From: an uncultured Blautia sp.
GTDB taxonomy: Bacteria > Bacillota > Clostridia > Lachnospirales > Lachnospiraceae
DNA length: 64,000 nucleotides
Direction of reading: 5' to 3'
Assembly (NCBI GenBank): GCA_937893675.1
Contig: CALBGI010000041.1
Location: forward strand, 1-64,000
The notes under the pieces were generated by a model. That model was given only the letters and a program-made list of their open reading frames with translations, had not been told where the DNA came from and searched no databases. Positions 50,204-58,872 of this stretch are shown in pieces (the stretch's first letter is position 1; each line of letters starts with the position of its first letter). Made by a program: the position numbers and the translations under genes.

Positions 50204-51565
50204 ATGGACATCTTAAAGGAAAAATGGGAAGAAATACTGCAGGCTGTCCGTGTGGAATACGATCTTGCAGATATTTCTTTTAATACATGGCTCAAGCCCC
50301 TGGAGGTTTATGAAGTAAAAAATAATACGGTCACGGTCGTAATTCCCGCGGAACAGGGAACTATGGGACTTGGCTACATCACCAAACGCTACAAAATCCC
50401 GCTGCAGATCACAATCTGCAACGTGATCGGCCTTGCTGACTGCGAGGTTGAATTTATTTTGTCAAGCGAGGTGCAGAAAAAAGAAACTTCTTATAATAAT
50501 ACTTATACACAGGACAGCCGTTTTGAAGAAGCGCATCTGAATCCAAAATATACCTTTGATACCTTTGTCGTGGGAAGCAACAACAAATTTGCCCAGGCGG
50601 CATCCCTTGCAGTGGCGGAATCTCCGGGAGAAGCATACAATCCTCTGTTTATCTACGGCGGAGCTGGTCTTGGAAAAACCCATCTTATGCATTCCATCGG
50701 ACATTACATTTTGGAAAACAACAAAGACAGCAAGGTTTTGTACGTGACAAGTGAGGAATTTACCAACGAGCTGATTGAAACCATCCGTAACGGAAATAAT
50801 ACAGCCATGACAAAATTCCGTGAAAAATACAGAAATATCGATGTTCTTCTGGTAGACGATATTCAGTTCATCATTGGAAAGGAATCCACACAGGAAGAAT
50901 TTTTCCATACCTTCAACAGTCTTCACAGCGCGAAAAAACAGATTATCATATCCTCCGATAAACCGCCGAAAGATATGGAAATTTTGGAGGAACGCTTCCG
51001 TTCCCGATTCGAATGGGGACTCATCGCAGATATCACGCTGCCGGACTATGAAACACGAATGGCAATCCTTCACAAAAAAGAAGAACTGGACGGCTACAAC
51101 ATCAGCGAGGACGTGATCCAGTATATTGCCAACAATATCAAATCCAACATCCGGGAGCTGGAAGGCGCTTTTAATAAAGTAGTCGCTTTTGCCAAGCTTG
51201 AAAAAAGAGAGATTGATCTTGAACTTGCCGAACAGGCTCTAAAGGATATCATTTCTCCCGATGAAAAAAAGGTGATCACACCGGAATATATCATTTCCAT
51301 GGTCGCAGAGCATTTCAGCGTTACCGCTGCAGATATCTGCGGAAACAAAAGAAATTCCAAGATCGTGGTTCCCAGACAGGTTGCCATGTATCTCTGCAGA
51401 GAAATTATTTCCACACCTTTGAAATCCATCGGAAAAAGCCTTGGAAACAGAGACCATACAACGGTTATGCACGGTATTGAAAAAATCGAACACGAGATCA
51501 GCGTAGACGATAACCTGAAAAACACAGTGGAAATCCTCAAGAAAAAGATTAATCCACATGTTTAA
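50204..51565 (+). CDS. dnaA: Chromosomal replication initiator DnaA
   Basis: 453 aa. Domain I at the start (LKEKWEEILQAVRVEYDLADISFNTWLKPL), a short linker, AAA+ domain III with Walker A GGAGLGKTHLMHS and Walker B VLLVDDIQFI, and domain IV with the box-binding GNRDHTTVMHGIEKIE. It binds the DnaA boxes on both sides and opens the origin. Confidence 0.98.
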   Translation: MDILKEKWEEILQAVRVEYDLADISFNTWLKPLEVYEVKNNTVTVVIPAEQGTMGLGYITKRYKIPLQITICNVIGLADCEVEFILSSEVQKKETSYNNTYTQDSRFEEAHLNPKYTFDTFVVGSNNKFAQAASLAVAESPGEAYNPLFIYGGAGLGKTHLMHSIGHYILENNKDSKVLYVTSEEFTNELIETIRNGNNTAMTKFREKYRNIDVLLVDDIQFIIGKESTQEEFFHTFNSLHSAKKQIIISSDKPPKDMEILEERFRSRFEWGLIADITLPDYETRMAILHKKEELDGYNISEDVIQYIANNIKSNIRELEGAFNKVVAFAKLEKREIDLELAEQALKDIISPDEKKVITPEYIISMVAEHFSVTAADICGNKRNSKIVVPRQVAMYLCREIISTPLKSIGKSLGNRDHTTVMHGIEKIEHEISVDDNLKNTVEILKKKINPHV

Positions 51566-51841
51566 GGCCTTTTTCCACATAAGCGGTGTATAAGGTGTTT
51601 ATAACCCCCTATGAGATGTTGATAATTTTTTTGCTCAAATTTTCAAAATTATTTCGCACAATTTATACACATACTTAAAGTTGTCCTTTCCCTAGAGTTA
51701 TCCAACCTCAAAACCTTAGGAATTACGGGGCTTTAAGAAGTTTTTCACATATTCACAGCCCCTACGGCGACGAATACGAATTTCTTTTATAATATTATTT
51801 ATAAAAAAACCACATCACCCAGGAAAGGAGTTTTACACATT
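51566..51841. other. Origin of replication, dnaA-dnaN part
   Basis: 276 bp without a gene. TTATACACA at 51663-51671 fits the DnaA-box consensus, and TTATCCAAC (51698-51706) is close; TTTTCCACA near 51571 is weaker. A TATAAT (51788-51793) before dnaN lacks a clear -35. With the 49.9-kb boxes this makes a bipartite origin of the Bacillus type. Confidence 0.75.
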
Positions 51842-52957
51842 ATGAAAATTATCTGCTCTAAAAACAGCTTACTGAAGAGCGTCAGCATTTCATTAAAAGC
51901 AGTTCCTTCCAAGACCACCATGCCAATTTTGGAATGTATCTTAATCGATGCATCTGCCAGTCAGATCAAATTTACAACCAATGATATGGAACTTGGCATT
52001 GAAACCATTGTTGAAGGAACCATTGTCGAAAGAGGAATTGTGGCTCTGGATGCAAAAATTTTCTATGAAATTATAAGAAGACTTCCGGACAATGATGTAA
52101 CCATCGTGACAGATGATAAATTTACAGCCACCATTACCTGTGAAAAAGCAAAATTTAATATTCCTGGAAAATCAGGAGAAGATTTTGCTTACCTCCCCCT
52201 GATCGAAAGAGAAGAGTCCCTGACAATCTCACAATATACCTTAAAAGAAATGATTCGTCAGACAATTTTCTCTATTGCTGTAAATGAGAACAACAAATTG
52301 ATGACCGGAGAACTTTTTGAGATTAAAGACAACTGTCTGAAGGTTGTTTCTCTGGACGGCCACCGGATTGCGATTCGAAAAATGGCTCTGAAAAAGAATT
52401 ATGAGGACCGCAAGGTGGTGGTTCCGGGAAAAACGCTGAATGAAATCAGCAAGATTCTTTCCGGAGAAATGGATGATATGGTAAGTATTTTCTTTACAAA
52501 AAACCATATCTTATTTGAGTTTGACCAGACCATGGTTGTTTCCCGTCTTATTGAGGGAGAATATTTTCGGATTGAACAGATGCTTTCCAGTGATTACGAA
52601 ACAAAGCTGTCTATAAACAAAAAAGAATTTTTGAATTGTATTGACCGGGCAACCCTTCTGGTAAGAGAGGGGGATAAAAAACCGATCATCATTCATATCA
52701 CAGATAATAAGATGGAACTTCGCATTGATTCTGCCATGGGTTCCATGAATGAAGATATTGATATTGAGAAGGACGGAAAAGACATTTTAATTGGCTTTAA
52801 TCCCAAATTTTTGATCGATGCGCTGAAAGTAATTGATGATGAGATGATTCATATTTATCTGGTAAATCCCAAAGCGCCGTGCTTTATCCGGGATGATGAG
52901 GAGAATTATACATATTTGATTCTTCCGGTAAATATCAATCAGAACCAGGTACGATAA
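51842..52957 (+). CDS. dnaN: DNA polymerase III sliding clamp (beta)
   Basis: 371 aa. Three clamp domains; MKIICSKNSLLKSVSISLKAVPSKTTMPILECILIDA at the start and the C-terminal YLILPVNINQ are typical. It tethers polymerase III and repair proteins to DNA. The ribosome site GGAAAGGAG is strong. Ten nt before yaaA. Confidence 0.98.
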   Translation: MKIICSKNSLLKSVSISLKAVPSKTTMPILECILIDASASQIKFTTNDMELGIETIVEGTIVERGIVALDAKIFYEIIRRLPDNDVTIVTDDKFTATITCEKAKFNIPGKSGEDFAYLPLIEREESLTISQYTLKEMIRQTIFSIAVNENNKLMTGELFEIKDNCLKVVSLDGHRIAIRKMALKKNYEDRKVVVPGKTLNEISKILSGEMDDMVSIFFTKNHILFEFDQTMVVSRLIEGEYFRIEQMLSSDYETKLSINKKEFLNCIDRATLLVREGDKKPIIIHITDNKMELRIDSAMGSMNEDIDIEKDGKDILIGFNPKFLIDALKVIDDEMIHIYLVNPKAPCFIRDDEENYTYLILPVNINQNQVR

Positions 52958-52967
52958 GGGGAAGAAT

Positions 52968-53189
52968 ATGGAGATTCAGATTCGGGATGAATTTATAAAA
53001 CTCGGACAGGCGTTAAAGCTTGCCGGTGTTGTAGAAGACGGAGTGGAAGCAAAATATGTGATCACGGAGGGGCTTGTAAAAGTAAACGGGGAAACCGATT
53101 TGCGCAGGGGCCGCAAAGTATATGACAGCGATGTGATCTCTTACAACGGACAGGAAATAAAAATAATCGGGGGCAGGAATGCATATTGA
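52968..53189 (+). CDS. yaaA: S4-domain RNA-binding protein YaaA
   Basis: 73 aa. One S4 fold: IKLGQALKLAGVVEDGVEAKYVITEGLVKVNGETDLRRGRKVYDSDVI. Its position between dnaN and recF is conserved in Firmicutes, and in Bacillus it affects ribosome assembly. The 3' end overlaps recF by 11 nt. Confidence 0.95.
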   Translation: MEIQIRDEFIKLGQALKLAGVVEDGVEAKYVITEGLVKVNGETDLRRGRKVYDSDVISYNGQEIKIIGGRNAY

Positions 53190-54270
53190 ATCCATTCAGC
53201 TTTCCAATTTCAGGAATTATGAAAGTCTTTATATGGAATTTGACAAAGGAACGAATATTCTGTATGGAGACAATGCCCAGGGAAAGACGAATATCCTGGA
53301 ATCCGTATATCTGTGCGGAACCAGCAAATCTCATAAGGGGAGTAAGGATAAAGAGATGATTCGTTTTCAAAACGAAGAATCCCATATTCGTATGATGGTA
53401 AAAAAAGACGGTCTGTCTTACAAAATTGATATGCACCTTCGGAAAAACAGGGCCAAAGGAGTTGCCATCAACGGACTTCCCATAAAAAAAGCCAGAGAGC
53501 TTCTCGGGGTGGTCAATCTGGTTTTCTTTTCTCCGGAGGATTTGAATATCATCAAAAACGGTCCGGGGGAACGAAGACGGTTTCTGGATTTGGAGCTTTG
53601 TCAGCTTGACAGCGTATATATTACCGAGCTTGCCGGATATAACCATATTGTCAATCAGAGAAATAAGCTTTTGAAGGATCTGCTTCATCAGCCGAAGCTT
53701 AAGGATACCCTGGATATCTGGGATATGCAGATGGTAAAATATGGGTGTCAGATTATTCGGAAAAGAAAAAACTTTATCTGTGAATTAAACGAAATTATCC
53801 GGGACATTCACCGGAACCTTACAGGCAAAACAGAAGAAATCCATGTGATCTACGAGCCAAATGTAAACGAGGAAGAGTTTGAACCGCTTCTCTTGAAAAA
53901 CAGAGACAGGGATATTCGTATGAAATTAAGCTCTACAGGTCCGCATCGGGATGATTTTTGTGTAATGGTCAACGGAATTGACATTCGTAAATACGGTTCC
54001 CAGGGACAGCAGCGGACAGCCGCGCTTTCTTTGAAGCTGTCGGAGATTTATCTGGTAAAGAAAAAGATCAAGGATACGCCGGTGCTTCTTCTGGATGATG
54101 TGCTCTCCGAACTTGACAGAAATCGTCAGACATACCTTCTGGACAGCATTCATGATATCCAGACCCTGATCACCTGTACAGGTCTTGATGATTTTGTAAG
54201 CCATCAGTTTGAAATCAACAAGGTTTTTCAGGTTGTGAAAGGAAATGTCTACCTTCCATACCAGAAATAA
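53179..54270 (+). CDS. recF: RecF recombination and repair protein
   Basis: 363 aa. Walker A GDNAQGKTNILE near residue 35, signature GSQGQQRTAALSLKLSE and Walker B LLLDDVLSELD make an SMC-like ATPase that loads RecA at gaps. It starts within the yaaA end. In many Firmicutes gyrB follows; here it does not. Confidence 0.97.
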   Translation: MHIESIQLSNFRNYESLYMEFDKGTNILYGDNAQGKTNILESVYLCGTSKSHKGSKDKEMIRFQNEESHIRMMVKKDGLSYKIDMHLRKNRAKGVAINGLPIKKARELLGVVNLVFFSPEDLNIIKNGPGERRRFLDLELCQLDSVYITELAGYNHIVNQRNKLLKDLLHQPKLKDTLDIWDMQMVKYGCQIIRKRKNFICELNEIIRDIHRNLTGKTEEIHVIYEPNVNEEEFEPLLLKNRDRDIRMKLSSTGPHRDDFCVMVNGIDIRKYGSQGQQRTAALSLKLSEIYLVKKKIKDTPVLLLDDVLSELDRNRQTYLLDSIHDIQTLITCTGLDDFVSHQFEINKVFQVVKGNVYLPYQK

Positions 54271-54293
54271 ATGAAAAAATGAAATAAAGTTTT

Positions 54294-54322
54294 TTGACAA
54301 GAAAAAGGGCATATGTTACACT
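54294..54322 (+). promoter_or_regulatory. Promoter of the TPR/AAA-like gene
   Basis: TTGACA and TACACT with a 17-bp spacer, 28 nt before the chosen start. It gives this gene its own transcript apart from recF. Confidence 0.8.
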
Positions 54323-54349
54323 GTTTTTAATTACGGAAAGTTGGTGAAT

Positions 54350-56593
54350 ATCTTGGATAAAGAAGAATTTCGAATCAAACTGGAAGAAATCAATCACCTG
54401 GTAGAGAAAAAAGATTACAAAGGTGCGATGAGCGTTGTTGACAGCATTGACTGGCGTCGGGTAAAAAATGTCCGCACCCTGTGTGTGGTAGGTGAGATTT
54501 ATGCCGCAAACAAACGCTATGAAGACAGCCGGGAAATCTTTTTGCTTGCATACCACAGAGCTTCCATTGGAAAAAATATACTCTATCGCTTGATCGAAGT
54601 ATCTCTGAAAATGGGAGATGTGGAAGAAGCAGAGGAATTCTATAATGAATTTCTGGAGATTGCCCCCAATGACAATACCAAATATATTTTGCAGTACAAA
54701 ATATACAAAGAAAAGGGCGCTTCTTTAGAAGCGCAGATCAAAATTCTCGAGGAATATAAGGAGCGGGAATTTACAGAGAAATGGACGTATGAACTGGCCA
54801 AGCTTTACTACAAGGCAGGGGACAAAGAAAAATGTTTAAGTCTCTGTGACGAGATGGTTCTGTGGTTCAGCGAGGGAAGCTATGTGATGAAAGCGCTTGA
54901 TCTGAAGATGCGGATGGGCGTTCTCACGGGAGAAGAAAAAGAGAAATACGAAAAGCAGTTTGTTCCCAAGCTTCTTGCACCGGAAGACGCAGAGCTTCTC
55001 AAAGAAAAGAAAGCTTCCGAAGCACCGGAAGAAGGTTTCTCCGAAGGGCCTGCGATTGAGAGCATTCGTATCCGCAGCGACAAGGATTTAAGCGATGCGG
55101 AAACTTTGCAGGATAAGATTTCCAAGGGATTCAGGGATATTTTCGGCTCCAAGAAGAAGGAGGAAGAAGAGGAATCCTTGCAGGAAGAGGATCCCGCAGA
55201 GGAAATTCCTGAGGAAATGATCAAGCAGACGATTTCCAAAGAAGAATTTGCAGAGATCCCTCAGCTGGAAAAAGAAGGTGCTGCTCCGACTCCGGCTGCA
55301 GAGATGAAAATGCCGGAACTGAATATTCCGGAAAGTATAAAAAAACCGGAAATCGTAATGCCAAGCTTTATTATGGGAAGCATGGATGAAATTGCAGCCT
55401 CTGTGGAAGAAGAGCGCAAAGAAAAAGAAGAGCAGCCGAATCCGGAAGAAGAGGACTTTGATTTCAATTTGGAAGACACTATTCTTGCCGCGGCTTCCGC
55501 CCAGGGAATTGATATTCCGGACAAGACAGAAGAGGAAGAAAATCTGTCCGGCGAGGAGGAGCCTTCTGTTGAAGAAAAAAGCGAAACAGAAGAAGCTTTA
55601 GAGCTGGAAGAAGAGCCAATGACAGAGGAAGACCTTCAGAGAGCGGAAGAAGAATTTCTGAATGGAGGCTCTGCGGAAAGAGAAGAATTTGATTCGGAGC
55701 TTTTTGAGGAGACCATTCAGGAGGAAGGTCAGGAAGAGCCTTCACTGGAGGAGCTTCATCTCACAGAGGAAGAAGAGCTGGAGCAGTTTATTGATTCCAT
55801 GAAACCGGTGGATGACAGAGATGCGCTGGATATTGTGCCAAGAGCTTCCGAGCTGGATGATGCCGAAAAGAAGCTTTTCACCTATTTTGCAAAAATTCCG
55901 GGAATGAAGGAACAGATCGTGGAAGCGCTGACAGATGTGCAGGAAGCTGCCGCTGACAGCACCTCCAAAACAGGAAATATCATTGTGATGGGCGGAAAGG
56001 AAACAGGAAAAACAAGGCTGATCGGAAGTCTGATTCCTGCAATCTGTCGGGAACTGAATCTGGAAGCTGCAAAGGTTGCCTATGTTTTTGCAGAGCAGAT
56101 CAACGGAAAAAATATTTCCGCTATGGTGCAGAAGCTTTCCGGAGGATTTTTTGTGATCGAAAATGCAAATCAGCTTACGCAGGAAACCGCGGATCAGCTG
56201 GAAAAAGCCATGGATGCGGATACCGAAGGAATGATCGTGATCCTTGAGGACGAAAAAATCGGAATGCGCAAATTGATCGCGAGATTTCCGAAGCTTGCCA
56301 AAAAGTTCACCTCTGTGATCAATATTCCGGTATTTACCAACGATGAGCTGGTGATGTTTGCAAAAGTGTATACAAAAGAAAACGGATACCGGATTGACCA
56401 GATGGGCCTGCTTGCCCTCTATAATCTGATCGGAATCAATCAGAAAGAGGATGAGCCCATGTGTATTGGAATTGTAAAAGAAATGCTCGACAATGCCATG
56501 GCAAAAACCCGTGGAAAATTTAAAAAGAGCGTATCCAAAAAGCGGATCGACCGGGACGGTTTTATCACGCTTTACGAAAAAGATTTTATTTAA
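54350..56593 (+). CDS. TPR protein with acidic linker and degenerate AAA-like domain
   Basis: About 747 aa. Start uncertain: TTG at 54350 (chosen) or GTG at 54341. Residues 1-210 are TPR-like helices (KNVRTLCVVGEIYAANKRYEDSREIF and similar). Residues about 225-520 are very rich in Glu and low in structure. Residues about 540-747 resemble a SpoVK/CbxX AAA domain: Walker A GGKETGKT is intact, but the Walker B region reads FFVIENANQL, so the Asp-Glu pair is lost. It probably binds but does not hydrolyse nucleotide well. It sits directly after recF; the function is unknown. I do not recognise a named family for the whole protein. Confidence 0.8.
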   Translation: MLDKEEFRIKLEEINHLVEKKDYKGAMSVVDSIDWRRVKNVRTLCVVGEIYAANKRYEDSREIFLLAYHRASIGKNILYRLIEVSLKMGDVEEAEEFYNEFLEIAPNDNTKYILQYKIYKEKGASLEAQIKILEEYKEREFTEKWTYELAKLYYKAGDKEKCLSLCDEMVLWFSEGSYVMKALDLKMRMGVLTGEEKEKYEKQFVPKLLAPEDAELLKEKKASEAPEEGFSEGPAIESIRIRSDKDLSDAETLQDKISKGFRDIFGSKKKEEEEESLQEEDPAEEIPEEMIKQTISKEEFAEIPQLEKEGAAPTPAAEMKMPELNIPESIKKPEIVMPSFIMGSMDEIAASVEEERKEKEEQPNPEEEDFDFNLEDTILAAASAQGIDIPDKTEEEENLSGEEEPSVEEKSETEEALELEEEPMTEEDLQRAEEEFLNGGSAEREEFDSELFEETIQEEGQEEPSLEELHLTEEEELEQFIDSMKPVDDRDALDIVPRASELDDAEKKLFTYFAKIPGMKEQIVEALTDVQEAAADSTSKTGNIIVMGGKETGKTRLIGSLIPAICRELNLEAAKVAYVFAEQINGKNISAMVQKLSGGFFVIENANQLTQETADQLEKAMDADTEGMIVILEDEKIGMRKLIARFPKLAKKFTSVINIPVFTNDELVMFAKVYTKENGYRIDQMGLLALYNLIGINQKEDEPMCIGIVKEMLDNAMAKTRGKFKKSVSKKRIDRDGFITLYEKDFI

Positions 56594-56614
56594 AAATATA
56601 GAAAGTCAGGATGT

Positions 56615-57496
56615 ATGAATATGGCCGAACCTTATCTTGGAAACCCGAAATATACCATTGAAGTTCTTCAAAAGTATGATTTTGCATTTCAGAAAAGGTT
56701 CGGTCAGAATTTTTTGATCGATACCCATGTTCTGGAAAAAATCATTGCAGCAGCGCAGATCACAAAAGACGATTTTGTGCTGGAAATAGGTCCCGGCATC
56801 GGAACGCTGACGCAGTATCTGGCGCAGGCTGCAGGAGAAGTGGCTGCAGTGGAAATCGATAAATCCCTGATTCCTATTCTCAAAGACACCTTGAATGGTT
56901 GGGATAATGTGGAAGTGATCAACGAGGATATCCTGAAGGTAGATATCCGAAAACTCGCAGAGGAAAAAAATCATGGAAAACCCATCAAGGTGGTTGCAAA
57001 TCTTCCCTACTACATTACCACCCCGATCATTATGGGACTTTTTGAAAATCAGGTGCCTATGGATTCCATTACCATTATGATACAGAAAGAGGTTGCGGAC
57101 CGGATGCAGGTCGGACCGGGAACAAAGGATTATGGAGCGCTTTCTTTGGCAGTGCAGTATTATGCAAAGCCCTCCATTGTAGCCAATGTGCCGCCGAACT
57201 GCTTTATGCCAAGACCAAAGGTAGGCAGTGCAGTGATCAGACTGGAGCGCTATCAGGAGCCGCCGGTTCAGGTGGAGGATGAACGCCAGATGTTTCGGAT
57301 CATCCGGGCATCGTTTAACCAGAGAAGAAAAACGCTTGTCAATGGGCTAAAGAATGCACAGGACATTCCTTTTACAAAGGAACAGATTGAGGAAGCGCTC
57401 ACAAGCTGCGGATTTTCGTTGAATATCCGAGGCGAAGCGCTTGATCTTGCTGAATTTGCGGCACTTTCCAATGCGTTTTCAAAAATGACAAAATAA
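56615..57496 (+). CDS. rsmA: 16S rRNA dimethyladenosine transferase RsmA (KsgA)
   Basis: 293 aa. SAM motif VLEIGPGIGTLTQYLA, motif IV NLPYYITTPIIM and the C-terminal helical domain are as in KsgA. It dimethylates A1518 and A1519 of 16S rRNA, a late assembly checkpoint. Start ATG 56615 follows CAGGATGT; an ATG two codons later is possible. Confidence 0.97.
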   Translation: MNMAEPYLGNPKYTIEVLQKYDFAFQKRFGQNFLIDTHVLEKIIAAAQITKDDFVLEIGPGIGTLTQYLAQAAGEVAAVEIDKSLIPILKDTLNGWDNVEVINEDILKVDIRKLAEEKNHGKPIKVVANLPYYITTPIIMGLFENQVPMDSITIMIQKEVADRMQVGPGTKDYGALSLAVQYYAKPSIVANVPPNCFMPRPKVGSAVIRLERYQEPPVQVEDERQMFRIIRASFNQRRKTLVNGLKNAQDIPFTKEQIEEALTSCGFSLNIRGEALDLAEFAALSNAFSKMTK

Positions 57497-57527
57497 AAAG
57501 TATCCGGTGGCTGGCCGGATACTTTTT
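57495..57527 (+). terminator. Terminator of rsmA
   Basis: AAAAAGTATCCGG and CCGGATACTTTTT form a perfect 13-bp stem around a short loop. Confidence 0.92.
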
Positions 57528-57900
57528 GATTATATAATAAAAAAGGAAGGAGAGTCGATTATCTCCGAAGAGATAATCAACATATGAAAAAGAAAAATTT
57601 TATTTTACAAGCATAGTATAGCCGGAAATTATGAGAAAATCATGTTTATCTTGTAAAAAAATGGTGAACGAAAACAGAATGTTTTATGAATTTGAAAATA
57701 GACAGAGCATATAGCCTATAAAATGGTGGGCAAAATTGATTTTGTGAAAGATTTATTTAATGAAAAAACTTATAACTATACAAAATATACAATGGAAATA
57801 AAAAATAAAAGAAAAGAGGATATTAGAATTTTATAAAAAAACAGATATGCACAAAAATAAATTGTGCAAATAAACTAAAATTTCACTAAATGTTCATATT
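57528..57900. other. Gene-free AT-rich stretch
   Basis: No credible gene. The one clear structure is GATTATCTC-CGAA-GAGATAATC (57557-57578), a perfect 9-bp stem with a CGAA tetraloop, preceded by a purine-rich GGAAGGAGAG and a TATAAT. A ten-codon frame (MKKKNFILQA) follows but is not convincing. Confidence 0.5.
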
Positions 57901-58035
57901 TTGTTCATTTTTAATTGTTATGATAATAACAGTTCGAAAGAACTGCTGAATGAAGATGTAATGAGAATCATTACACATACAATTTTTTCATAATAATTGC
58001 CCCGGTAAACCACTACCGGGGCACTCCTCGTTTTT
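57901..58035 (+). ncRNA. Candidate small RNA with Fur-like box
   Basis: An extended -10 promoter (TTGTTC 57901-57906, 17 bp, TG-A-TAATAA at 57921-57929) lies between the convergent rsmA and alarmone-synthetase genes, where no protein gene needs one. Downstream are three hairpins: CAGTTC-GAAA-GAACTG (57930-57945), the palindrome TGTAATGAGAATCATTACA (57957-57975), and GCCCCGGTA/TACCGGGGC (57999-58022) followed by CTCCTCGTTTTT. The middle palindrome resembles a Fur/PerR-family operator. No coding frame fits. Confidence 0.5.
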
Positions 58036-58045
58036 GGAGGATTTT

Positions 58046-58696
58046 TTAATGAGGCATTTCGCCGTATTTCTGAATTTCGTTATTCAATTCTTCCATTCGT
58101 TTATCCAAATCAGCAATATATTTTGCACAGTCTCTAAGCTCCTGCGAGATGTAGTCCGGACCGTCCCCCTCAAATTTATAGTGGATCTTGTGCTCCAGAG
58201 TTGCCCAGAAATCCTGCGCTACTGTCCGTATCTGTATTTCTACCTTGGTGTCGATAATGGCATCCGAGAGAAACACAGGTACGGTCACAAGCATGTGATA
58301 GCTTCGATAGCCGCTCTTTTTGGGGTTTTTCATATAATCCTTTACGGAAAGAATGGTGAGATCGCCCTGTTTGCTCAGCATATCCGCAATTTTGTAAATG
58401 TCTGAGGTGAAGGAGCAGGTGATCCGGATTCCTGCAATGTCATTGACATAGCGGACCATGTTTTCTATGGAGCTTTCATATCCATGACGTTTTAGCTTTT
58501 TTACAATACTGGTGGAAGTTTTGATTCTTGAATTGACATGCTCAATGGGATTGTATTTGTGCCGGTTTTTAAATTCGTCGTTTAGAATGTCAATTTTTGT
58601 ATTAATGCTTTTCAGCGCGGAGGTATAAAGAAAAATAACCATTTCCCAGTCATTGATCTCTTTGATATCCCGCAGTGGTACTGATTTTTGCTGCAT
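58046..58696 (-). CDS. Small alarmone synthetase (RelA/SpoT domain)
   Basis: 216 aa with a single RelA_SpoT synthetase domain and no hydrolase, TGS or ACT domain. Motifs: IENMVRYVNDIAGIRITCSF, then KKSGYRSYHMLVTVPVF and KVEIQIRTVAQDFWATLEHKIHYKF with the catalytic Glu-Gln-Arg. It likely makes (p)ppGpp or pGpp from ATP and GDP/GTP under stress, as in RelP/RelQ-like enzymes. The ribosome site GAAAGGATATAGGT precedes the ATG. Transcribed alone, toward the origin. Confidence 0.93.
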   Translation of the reverse strand: MQQKSVPLRDIKEINDWEMVIFLYTSALKSINTKIDILNDEFKNRHKYNPIEHVNSRIKTSTSIVKKLKRHGYESSIENMVRYVNDIAGIRITCSFTSDIYKIADMLSKQGDLTILSVKDYMKNPKKSGYRSYHMLVTVPVFLSDAIIDTKVEIQIRTVAQDFWATLEHKIHYKFEGDGPDYISQELRDCAKYIADLDKRMEELNNEIQKYGEMPH

Positions 58697-58872
58697 ACCT
58701 ATATCCTTTCAAAAAATAAGAGGTTACAATCTTTACTATAGCAGTTATTAAACGTCAAGGCAATAGAAACCAGAATGTGTTTCCATTCAAAGATTAAGTG
58801 TGTTATACTGCACTTAGAAATAGACATTCAGGTGAAAAGATGTACAGAAATTGAGAAAAGAGGTATTGGATC

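Noticed and set aside
57581..57616. Ten-codon frame after the CGAA hairpin
   Set aside because: Too short, no conserved features, and its spacing from the purine-rich ribosome-like site is broken by the hairpin.
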